From Erysipelotrichaceae bacterium (GTDB lineage Bacteria > Bacillota_I > Bacilli_A > Erysipelotrichales > Erysipelotrichaceae): DNA of 11,585 nt. A model generated the notes under the pieces. It was not told the DNA's origin. It ran no database searches and saw only the letters and a list, made by a program, of their open reading frames with translations. Shown piece by piece: positions 1 through 5,802 of this stretch (positions within the stretch are counted from its first letter, which is position 1; the number at the start of each line of letters is the position of its first letter). The DNA is taken from NCBI GenBank assembly GCA_017511325.1, contig JAFWKS010000326.1, forward strand, positions 1 through 11,585. Reading direction: 5' to 3'. Made by a program: the position numbers and the translations under genes.

Positions 1-32
1 CTCATGTGTTTATTTTAATATAAAGGTGAAAT

Positions 33-1415
33 ATGAAATATATATTAAATGACCAATATAGTTTATGTGGTTATAAAGGTTTACCTTTTGCTTTATATGA
101 TATAAAAAAAGGTAAAACACATTTCTTTTCTAAAGAAGAATATTCTTTATTATTGGATTGTGATGGTGTAACTGAAATTAATATCAAAGAATTAAATGAA
201 GATGATCAAAAAATTATGAGATCTTTTATTAATGGTAATCTTCTTAGAATAAATGATGATCAAAAATTAAAATATTACCAAGAATATCATTCATATGATA
301 ATTATTTTAAAGATGGTATACAGTTTTCAATAACTGGTAGATGTAATTATAAATGTAAACATTGTTTTATGTCTGCACCACATGCGAAATATGATGAAAT
401 GAGTCTAGAAGATTGTATAAAAGTAATTAATAAATTAAATGAATGTGGTATTAGAAATATTCAAATTACTGGAGGAGAACCTTTAGCTCATCCTAAATTT
501 AAAGAAATAATAAAAGAATTATCTAAACAAGGTATACATCTTACAACACTATATACAAATGGTTTATTACTTAAACAAGATATCTATGATTTATTTAAAG
601 AATATAATCAAAATCCTAAGATTCAAATATCATTTGATGGTATTGGATATCATGATTGGTTAAGGGGTGTAGAAAATGCTGAAAAGTATGCCATAGATGC
701 CATTAAATTATGTATAGAAAATAAATTTGAATGTGAAGTAGCGATGGTCATATTTAAAGATAATATTGATTCAATCAGAGACACTGTTAAATATCTTGAT
801 AGTCTGGGTGTAAGTAATGTAAGAATATCAAATGTTATTAACTCAGGCGAATGGTTAGCATATGCCAATGAACATGGTATTTCTATTGAAGAAGCATATG
901 ATAAATATTTAGAATATATACCACATTATTTGAATGACAGAATACAAGCTGATATATCTTTAGGTGGTTTATTTAGATATAATGCTAAAAGCAAAGAAGT
1001 TTTTTCTACATTTGAAAATAAATGTAATTCAGATAATGAAAACAAATATTATTTATGTAAATCATTAAAACAATCTTTCTATATAACTTCTACTGGTAAA
1101 ATACTTCCTTGTGCATCTATGATGTCTACAATTGTTGAAGAAAATGCTTTAAATATATTAAATGATGATCTTAAAGATATTATTAATAGTTCATATTTAT
1201 ATGATATTGCTAATAAGAAAGCTAAAGATTTCTTAGAAAATAATGAAAAATGTAATAAATGTAAATATAAATATGATTGTTTAGGTGGTTGTAGAGCAAA
1301 TGCATTAGCTAAACATAGCAACATCTTTGATAATGATGATAGTGTTTGTGCATATTTTTTAGGTGGATATAAAGAAAAGAAAGATAAATTGTTTAAAGAA
1401 TTAAATATTAAATAA
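33..1415 (+). CDS. Radical SAM/SPASM peptide-modifying enzyme (RiPP maturase-like), 460 aa
   Basis: Probably a cytosolic S-adenosylmethionine radical enzyme that modifies a ribosomal peptide. Residues 1-95 read like a PqqD-type peptide-recognition (RRE) winged helix (GYKGLPFALYD, LLLDCDG). The radical SAM core follows, with the cluster triad C104, C108, C111 in CNYKCKHCF and the SAM-contacting GGEP at 147-150. The C-terminus has a full SPASM set: C342, G355, C360, then C407, C410, C416, C420 and C439, matching the family spacing CX(9-15)GX4C, CX2CX5CX3C, C. Two auxiliary 4Fe-4S clusters are therefore expected. The start is supported by AAAGGTGAA just upstream. The gene is far more A+T-rich than everything to its right, suggesting separate ancestry. 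No transporter or certain precursor is visible; a precursor may lie left of the window. Substrate unknown. The enzyme class is secure, the RiPP role inferred. Confidence 0.9.
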   Translation: MKYILNDQYSLCGYKGLPFALYDIKKGKTHFFSKEEYSLLLDCDGVTEINIKELNEDDQKIMRSFINGNLLRINDDQKLKYYQEYHSYDNYFKDGIQFSITGRCNYKCKHCFMSAPHAKYDEMSLEDCIKVINKLNECGIRNIQITGGEPLAHPKFKEIIKELSKQGIHLTTLYTNGLLLKQDIYDLFKEYNQNPKIQISFDGIGYHDWLRGVENAEKYAIDAIKLCIENKFECEVAMVIFKDNIDSIRDTVKYLDSLGVSNVRISNVINSGEWLAYANEHGISIEEAYDKYLEYIPHYLNDRIQADISLGGLFRYNAKSKEVFSTFENKCNSDNENKYYLCKSLKQSFYITSTGKILPCASMMSTIVEENALNILNDDLKDIINSSYLYDIANKKAKDFLENNEKCNKCKYKYDCLGGCRANALAKHSNIFDNDDSVCAYFLGGYKEKKDKLFKELNIK

Positions 1416-1647
1416 TAATAATAATATATAAAAGTTTAGTAAACATAAAATATAAATTGAGATTTTTTCTACAACTATAAATGAAATATTATTTGCCAAT
1501 AACGTAATTGTTTCTATTCGCCTATAAAAAAGAATCTTGTTTGATGGAATTGAGGGTACCAACAAGAATCATATTATTATATGTATTGCCTTATTATCCA
1601 TCCTGTTCGTATATAATAATGGAAAATGATTAAGGAGGAAAGCTCTT
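1416..1647. other. Gene-free A+T-rich spacer with one inverted repeat
   Basis: No open frame longer than about 16 codons was found on either strand. It begins with a short TAA/AAT microsatellite at the end of the radical SAM gene. The only marked structure is an inverted repeat, GAATCTTGTT at 1532-1541 against AACAAGAATC at 1561-1570: 9 of 10 positions pair around a 19-base loop that contains the palindrome GGTACC. No T-run follows, so it is not a typical intrinsic terminator. It could be an operator or 5' leader structure for the small downstream gene. Function is unknown. Confidence 0.5.
1586..1639 (+). promoter_or_regulatory. Candidate promoter and strong ribosome site of the 78-aa protein gene
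   Basis: A perfect TATAAT lies at 1612-1617. The nearest -35-like hexamer, TTGCCT at 1586-1591, is about 20 bases upstream, longer than the ideal 17, so the promoter call is tentative. The ribosome site AAGGAGGA at about 1632-1639 is near-consensus and correctly spaced from the ATG at 1648, indicating good expression of the small protein. Confidence 0.4.
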
Positions 1648-1884
1648 ATGAAAGACAAAATGGCTTTACTAGATGAAAAGCTCGAACGTGTTAATGGCGG
1701 TTACGATTATAATCTTTGTGAATGGGATAGAGAATGGACCAGAAATATGGTTAAGGCCATGAAGCAAGAAGGACTTACCCTGGAAGAAGGAAAAAAATAC
1801 TTCATCCGGAAACTGAAATTTACGCAGTATTATATCCCAGTCATCGATTATGCTACAGAGATTTGGGATTCGATACAGGTATAA
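1648..1884 (+). CDS. Small protein with double-glycine-type leader, 78 aa
   Basis: Not recognised as a named family. The N-terminus, LLDEKLERVNGG at residues 7-18, fits the double-glycine leader consensus (LSxxELxxVxGG) that C39-peptidase ABC exporters cleave, which would release a 60-residue mature part. That part is charged and probably helical, has one Cys and three Trp (two in CEWDREW near its start), and lacks the Gly-rich or multi-Cys look of classical class II bacteriocins. A strong ribosome site, an own candidate promoter and an own terminator mark it as a genuine monocistronic gene. It lies 232 bases after a RiPP-type radical SAM enzyme but differs in base composition, so a substrate relationship is only a guess. 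Alternatives are a secreted signalling peptide or a bacteriocin-like accessory protein. No exporter or immunity gene is visible. Confidence 0.65.
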   Translation: MKDKMALLDEKLERVNGGYDYNLCEWDREWTRNMVKAMKQEGLTLEEGKKYFIRKLKFTQYYIPVIDYATEIWDSIQV

Positions 1885-1900
1885 AGAAGAAATCAGAATT

Positions 1901-1922
1901 AGACGGAAATCCGTCTTTTTTT
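1901..1922 (+). terminator. Intrinsic terminator of the 78-aa protein gene
   Basis: A perfect stem AGACGG/CCGTCT (1901-1906 with 1911-1916) closes a four-base loop and runs directly into seven Ts (1916-1922). It lies 16 bases after the stop codon at 1884. Confidence 0.9.
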
Positions 1923-1936
1923 ATTGTATGTTATAA

Positions 1937-2131
1937 GCACAGATTCAGGGGGCTTTTGATATTTATGATTACATCAATTTAATGGATGAGAGTACATTAA
2001 AAAACTATAAAAATAATGTTCATTATGAAGATGTTGTTGGAAGTTTTATTCCTGATTATGCGACAGAGGAATATCCATACGAATGTCCGATTGTAGATCA
2101 ACATTACACAAATCTTTCTTTTCCAATATGA
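1937..2131 (+). pseudogene. Unrecognised open-frame remnant upstream of the methylase fragment
   Basis: A frame open from 1937 to a TGA at 2129-2131 encodes an acidic, Tyr-rich stretch (for example DIYDYINLMDEST and FIPDYATEEYPYECP). The first ATG in frame is 1982, which would give only 49 residues and has no clear ribosome site. Its end overlaps, in another frame, the ATG at 2128 of the methylase fragment (ATGA). It could be a small gene coupled to the next frame, or the front part of one decayed gene shifted out of frame. No family was recognised. The remnant call rests on its short length and the broken neighbour. Confidence 0.35.
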
Positions 2132-2456
2132 GAAGAATTATCTATAAATCTCAATTTAGTACTGAAATAGGTGATGTGTTACAAAAAGAATTGACAGATC
2201 GATATGATGTTTCTTTCGCTCAACCACCTTTTAATCTACGAACATTTGTTCCTTCAATAAAAGATAAAGACAGTTCGTTTGAATATAAAGAAAATGAAAA
2301 AACGATTCGTGCAGATTGGCACTATAAAATAAAAGCATTAGATTCAACTAATAAAGAAGGAAAAACTTTTGTTGCAATTCCTGAGGGAATTATATATAAC
2401 ACTCCAGATTCTTTTTATAGTAAACAAATAATTGATAAAAAAAGATTAGAAGCTGT
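2128..2456 (+). pseudogene. N6-adenine DNA methylase (HsdM-like) fragment, cut by IS21 element
   Basis: The frame reads through ...DRYDVSFAQPPFNL..., which corresponds to the target-base motif IV region (usually D/N-PP-F/Y) of N6-adenine methylases of type I and related restriction systems. The following stretch (WHYKIKALDSTNKEGKTFV, then AIPEGIIYNT, then a KKRLEAVE segment) matches the usual order after that motif. The SAM-binding motif I (the FxGxG or DPxxGSGG region) is absent, so the gene is 5'-truncated or decayed. The 3' end is lost at the IS21 terminus: the last 19 or so residues before the stop at 2517 are encoded by IS DNA. An upstream in-frame ATG at 2083 exists but adds no recognisable domain. 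No restriction or specificity subunit is visible. The product is very unlikely to be active. Confidence 0.7.
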
Positions 2457-2530
2457 TGAATATTCCGCTAAGTCGGGACCACTCTGTCCGATTTTGGGAG
2501 CCACCTGTTCCGCTTAGGATGCCACTTTGA
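2457..2530 (+). repeat. IS21 left end: terminus plus tandem ~21 bp repeats
   Basis: After the terminal TGAATATTCCG come copies of a unit with pattern GGGAxCCAC-spacer-TCCG: one at 2474-2495 (CGGGACCACTCTGTCCG), one at 2496-2516 (GGGAGCCACCTGTTCCG) and a degenerate start of a third at 2517 (GGATGCCAC). Such arrays bind the IstA transposase in this family. Confidence 0.8.
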
Positions 2531-2558
2531 TAATGTTGTATCCGTCCGCTGCAGAGAC

Positions 2559-2626
2559 CACCTCCATAGAGTAAGATGAGATTGCGGTTAATCCGCTTAT
2601 TGTCTTACAGAAATGGAGGTGTTTTT
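2559..2626 (+). promoter_or_regulatory. RNA hairpin masking the istA ribosome site (possible terminator as well)
   Basis: CACCTCCAT (2559-2567) is exactly complementary to ATGGAGGTG (2613-2621), which contains the istA Shine-Dalgarno. Between them GTAAGA (2571-2576) pairs with TCTTAC (2603-2608), and GCGG (2584-2587) with CCGC (2593-2596), giving one long three-segment stem. Any transcript that includes the left arm would fold its ribosome site away. The outer stem also runs into five Ts (2622-2626), so it could act as a terminator for incoming transcription. This resembles the way IS10 and IS50 block transposase translation from read-through RNA. The pairing is seen directly; the regulatory role is inferred. 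Confidence 0.7.
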
Positions 2627-4168
2627 ATGAGTGACAATAAGAGAATCCTCAGACTTTACTTTGAGGGAAACTCTCAGCGTCAGATCGCCGGGATGATGAA
2701 GGTATCAAGAGACCGTACCGTGGCTCCCGCGATCAAAGCCGCTGAAAAACTGAAGCTCACCATGGAGAAGATCGCTGATCTTTCAGAAGATGAGCTGACA
2801 TCGCTGCTGTTTCCGGATAAGAAGTATATCCCGGAATACGTACAGCCTGACTATGAATACTGCCATAAGGAACTACTGAAGGACGGTGTTACGCTTTCCT
2901 TACTCTACGAAGAGTATGTATCGCAATGCCGCGATCAGAAGCTGCCATCCTACAAGCGGACGCAGTTCTTCGACAAGTATGCCGAATATGTCAGGAAAAA
3001 CAGGCTCACGATGCATATCAGCCACAAGCCGGCTGACAGGATCCAGGTGGACTGGGACGGAGTGACGATGGAGGTATTCGATGAGTACACGGGAGAGATA
3101 AGCACTGCCTATCTGTTCGTCGGCACATTGCCATTCAGTATGTTTTCCTATGTGGAAGCCTGTCCATCCATGAAGATCCATGACTGGATAAACTGTCATA
3201 TCCATATGTTTGAATACTTTGACGGTGTCTCCAGACTGCTGATCCCGGACAATCTCAAAACGGGAGTGATATCCAACAGAAAATATGAAGACCCTGTTAC
3301 GAATAAGGCCTATCAGGAAATGGCCGATCACTATGACATCACGATCATTCCTGCTCGTGTCAGAATGCCTAAAGACAAGGCGGCCGTGGAAGGTGCTGTA
3401 GGCAATGTGACCAACGCAATCATCGGGAAGCTGCGCAACAGGAAGTTCTTTTCCATCGAATCACTGAATAAAGCGATACGGATTGAGCTGGACAGATTCA
3501 ACGATAAGCCGTTTCAAAAAAAGGACGGTTCCAGAAGATCGGTCTATGAAGAAGAAGAAAAGCCCTTCATGAAGTCTCTGCCTGAGTATCCCTATGAACT
3601 TTCTTCCTGGAAGATCGCGACCGTCCAGATGAACTATCACATCCAGGTCGATAAGATGAACTATTCCGTTCCTCATGAGTATGCGGGAAAGAAAGTCGAC
3701 GTGAAACTGACCAAGGACGCAATCAACGTATTCTATAAAGGGACGCAGATCGCATCCCACAGACGCCTGTATGGCAGAAGGAATCAGTATTCCACGCTGG
3801 AGATCCATATGCCCGAAAACCATCAGCTGTATCAGTGGAACGCCGACCGTTTCCTCAACTGGGCAAAGTCGATCGGCCCCAACACCTATCAGGTGATCGA
3901 CAGGCACATTCACCGCTACAGCGTTGAGGAACAGTCCTATAAAGGCTGCATATCCATCCTGAAACTATCAGATAAATACACAGCCCTCCGGTTGGAGAAT
4001 GCGTGTCAGTTGGCGCTTGATCACATTTCCAATCCCACCTATAAGAATATCAGATTGATCCTGGAAGCGGGACAGGATGAGACTCAGAAACCGGAAAAGA
4101 CGAAGGAGGAATCCGCTGATCACGCTCTGGTAAGAGGCTCTTCCTACTATGGAGGCAAACGCTCATGA
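2627..4168 (+). CDS. istA: IS21-family transposase IstA, 513 aa
   Basis: DDE-type transposase that cuts and joins the IS ends, working with the ATPase helper IstB. The chosen start (ATG 2627) follows a GGAGGTG ribosome site; an in-frame ATG at 2576 lies inside the leader hairpin and has no ribosome site. Residues 7-42 form a helix-turn-helix typical of IstA (NSQRQIAGMMKVSRDRTV). The rve integrase core follows, with catalytic candidates D142 (IQVDWDG), D208 (LLIPDNLKTG) and E255 (KDKAAVEG), at usual distances. The C-terminal Mu-transposase-like beta domain (MNYSVPHEYAGKKVDVKL) is present. The length is normal for the family and no frameshift is seen. The stop overlaps the istB start (ATGA at 4165-4168), indicating translational coupling. 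Expression is probably limited by the hairpin at 2559-2626. Confidence 0.95.
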   Translation: MSDNKRILRLYFEGNSQRQIAGMMKVSRDRTVAPAIKAAEKLKLTMEKIADLSEDELTSLLFPDKKYIPEYVQPDYEYCHKELLKDGVTLSLLYEEYVSQCRDQKLPSYKRTQFFDKYAEYVRKNRLTMHISHKPADRIQVDWDGVTMEVFDEYTGEISTAYLFVGTLPFSMFSYVEACPSMKIHDWINCHIHMFEYFDGVSRLLIPDNLKTGVISNRKYEDPVTNKAYQEMADHYDITIIPARVRMPKDKAAVEGAVGNVTNAIIGKLRNRKFFSIESLNKAIRIELDRFNDKPFQKKDGSRRSVYEEEEKPFMKSLPEYPYELSSWKIATVQMNYHIQVDKMNYSVPHEYAGKKVDVKLTKDAINVFYKGTQIASHRRLYGRRNQYSTLEIHMPENHQLYQWNADRFLNWAKSIGPNTYQVIDRHIHRYSVEEQSYKGCISILKLSDKYTALRLENACQLALDHISNPTYKNIRLILEAGQDETQKPEKTKEESADHALVRGSSYYGGKRS

Positions 4169-4905
4169 GTAAGGATGAGATCACATACCAGCTGAAGATG
4201 ATGAGACTTCCCAGAATGAGGGAAGAGTATGAACGCCAGATGTCCGATCCCGAATGTCAGCGCATGTCTTTTGACGAACGCTTTTCAAGGATGGTTTCTC
4301 TTGAATACGATGCGAGGATCTCCTCCACGATCGATACACTGATAAAGAAAGCTCAGTTCTATGACAGCAGTGCCCGCCTTGCGGAAGTCAACTACAAACC
4401 GGAAAGAAAGCTGGATCAGAGACTGATCGAAGAGCTCGGTACCAACGAATACATACGCAACCATCTCAACATCATCCTGATCGGGGCTTCCGGATGCGGA
4501 AAGACCTGGCTGTCCTGCGCCTTCGGGATCAATGCCTGTCATTCCAGATACAAGACGAAATACATCCGTCTTCCTGAACTGTTTTCCGAATTCGAGGCAA
4601 GGAAGATCCAGGGGCAGTTCCGTCAGTATCTGAGACAGCTGCAGAAGTACGATCTTCTCATACTGGACGAATTCCTTCTTGTGGCCGCCAGCCCTGAAGA
4701 GAGAAATGATCTGCTGGAACTGATGGAATCCAGGACCAATAGGAAGTCGACGATCTTTGCCTCCCAATGGACCCCGGAAGGATGGCACGAAAGGCTCGGC
4801 GCAGGTCCTGTCGCTGATGCGATCCTGGACCGGATCGTCAATTCCTCCTATACTATCCAGCTGCAGGGAAACTCATTGAGAGAAGACTATTCGAAACTGA
4901 AGTAA
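4165..4905 (+). CDS. istB: IS21-family AAA+ ATPase helper IstB, 246 aa
   Basis: DnaC/DnaA-like AAA+ ATPase that assembles on target DNA and stimulates IstA in transposition. The N-terminal IstB region (about 1-100) precedes Walker A GASGCGKT at 107-114, Walker B LLILDEF at 164-170, a sensor-like strand TIFASQW at 196-202 and an arginine-bearing DRIVNSS at 222-228. The length matches the family (about 240-260). The start ATG overlaps the istA stop, so its translation is probably coupled to istA. A terminator-like hairpin follows directly after the stop codon. No defect is visible, so the pair looks functional. Confidence 0.95.
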   Translation: MSKDEITYQLKMMRLPRMREEYERQMSDPECQRMSFDERFSRMVSLEYDARISSTIDTLIKKAQFYDSSARLAEVNYKPERKLDQRLIEELGTNEYIRNHLNIILIGASGCGKTWLSCAFGINACHSRYKTKYIRLPELFSEFEARKIQGQFRQYLRQLQKYDLLILDEFLLVAASPEERNDLLELMESRTNRKSTIFASQWTPEGWHERLGAGPVADAILDRIVNSSYTIQLQGNSLREDYSKLK

Positions 4906-4909
4906 ACAT

Positions 4910-4962
4910 AAACGGGACTGATGGTCTCTCCTCTGTGCGGACAGACATCGTTCCCGTTTTCT
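4910..4962 (+). terminator. Terminator-like branched hairpin after istB
   Basis: AAACGGGA (4910-4917) pairs with TCCCGTTT (4952-4959), and after a small mismatch TGATG pairs with CATC- further in. The enclosed loop holds a second perfect hairpin, TCTGT-GCGG-ACAGA. Ts follow the outer stem (TTTTCTT). It begins five bases after the istB stop and lies before the right-end repeats, so it would keep IS transcripts from leaving the element. Confidence 0.65.
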
Positions 4963-4963
4963 T

Positions 4964-5056
4964 ATGGTCTCCTTTTCGGAATGAATGGCTCCCGCCACCG
5001 GAATTGACATGGTCCCGATGAGTGGAATGGGTGGCTCCGTCATACCGGAATACTCA
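4964..5056 (-). repeat. IS21 right end: terminus plus inverted tandem ~22 bp repeats
   Basis: These are inverted copies of the left-end unit. Full units lie at 4973-4994 (core GGAATGAATGGCTCCCG), 4995-5017 (core GGAATTGACATGGTCCCG) and 5018-5039 (core GGAATGGGTGGCTCCG), a partial unit ATGGTCTCC lies at 4964-4972, and the terminus CCGGAATACTCA ends at 5056. The right end therefore has about one more unit than the left, an asymmetry common in IS21 elements. Confidence 0.8.
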
Positions 5057-5736
5057 CCCAGAACATACCAAACCGGTAAATATAATACACAAGTAGCAGC
5101 GGCTGAAATAAAACTGAAAAATGTATATTTTATTATTGCTGTAAAGTCTTTTCTTATTTGAAATATTGTGCAGATATAAAGCAACATAATCCAATAAAGA
5201 TTTGAGGGAATATCATACACCGCCATCGTTATAGAAAATGACCACGCAATAAACCAAATTCCTTTTTGATTTCTATTTTGAACTATTCTGATGCATGATA
5301 ATAAAGCAGTTAAAAATAGAAAATTAGCTAAAGAATAGCCTCTCCCTTGAATTCCCAAATCGTGAGTATATAAACATAGGGAAAAAGCTACAGAAGCAAT
5401 TAATCCAGTTTTTTTGTCATAGTCTTTGCTAAGCCAAAAATACAGAAGCAAGCAGGATAGAACAAAAAAGAAATATGAAATAAGTCTAAGCGAAATAATA
5501 TTGTTTTTGGTAATTAAATATACAAACGACGAAAGAAGATTGAAGAGAATATGATTGTTTGGTAAAGGCCAGTGAGTTGCTACAAATAAAGGGCCTTGCG
5601 AAATAAAATGAGCATAAGTATACAATTCGTCATACCACGGAGTGTGTATAGCCACCATATTCCACCAATAAATGATAAATATGAAAGCAAAATAGCATAT
5701 TACGAAATAAGCCCAGAGTTTATTCTCTTTTTTCAC
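5057..5736 (-). pseudogene. GT-C-type membrane glycosyltransferase, 3'-truncated by IS21
   Basis: The first ~226 residues of a polytopic membrane protein of the GT39/ArnT-like (GT-C) kind, which moves sugars from lipid-phosphate donors on the outer membrane face. TM1 is about residues 8-27. The first loop holds the acidic pair D36-E37 (TPWYDELYTY), the usual catalytic position, followed by HWPLPNNHILFNLL and, after several more helices, QGRGYSL, a common feature of these enzymes. The GTG start at 5736 is supported by AGGGGG a proper distance upstream. Family members run about 450-600 residues, so more than half is missing. Beyond residue 227 the frame continues through the IS end to a stop at 4873-4875, which adds about 60 unrelated residues. 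It was probably part of the surface-polymer locus that diverges from here. Almost certainly inactive. Confidence 0.75.
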
Positions 5737-5802
5737 CTTTGTTCCCCCTGTCTATATAGCTATGTTTTCATAATATATTATAAAATAAGAAAGTAATCTA
5801 TT
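5737..5802. promoter_or_regulatory. Divergent A+T-rich intergenic region, likely promoters both ways
   Basis: This 66-base gap separates the leftward GT-C stump from the rightward surface-polymer operon. It contains TATAAT on the minus strand (5782-5777) and an overlapping TATAAA on the plus strand (5779-5784), but no convincing -35 box for either. The minus-strand ribosome site AGGGGG lies near 5744-5749. The plus-strand gene has only a weak purine-rich AAGAAAG upstream. Confidence 0.35.

Larger units (their letters stand above)
2457..5056 (+). mobile_element. IS21-family insertion sequence, complete, about 2600 bp
   Basis: The element holds istA and istB in the IS21 arrangement between imperfect inverted termini. 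The left terminus is TGAATATTCCG (2457-2467); the right terminus read on the minus strand is TGAGTATTCCG (5056-5046), and further matches continue inwards. Both ends begin TG, as is usual for this family, and both carry several tandem ~21-22 bp repeats, the expected transposase-binding sites. Both genes are intact, so it may still be mobile. The 4-8 bp target duplication usual for IS21 elements is not seen: bases before 2457 (GAAGCTGT) and after 5056 (CCCAGAAC) do not match. The flanks are fragments of unrelated genes. G+C content is clearly higher than on either side. Confidence 0.93.

Noticed and set aside
1411..1425. TAA/AAT microsatellite at the end of the radical SAM gene as a phase-variable tract
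   Set aside because: It starts at the stop codon, so length changes would not alter the protein, and it is not placed in a promoter spacer.
2457..2517. Last residues of the methylase open frame as genuine protein
   Set aside because: They are encoded by the IS left-end repeats and do not resemble methylase sequence.
2474..2530. Spaced ~21 bp repeats as a CRISPR remnant
   Set aside because: The units are degenerate, directly abutting and mirrored at the other IS end, as expected for transposase-binding repeats; no spacers or cas genes are present.
2576..2626. Upstream ATG as istA start
   Set aside because: It lies inside the leader hairpin with no ribosome site; the ATG at 2627 has GGAGGTG at proper distance and begins a normal IstA N-terminus.
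2900..4841. Several minus-strand open frames of 72-167 codons inside istA and istB
   Set aside because: They are opposite-strand shadows of well-recognised IS genes in the more G+C-rich IS block, with no recognisable domains or ribosome sites.
4873..5056. C-terminal part of the GT-C open frame as genuine protein
   Set aside because: This stretch is IS21 right-end and istB antisense DNA, so the last ~60 residues are read-through.
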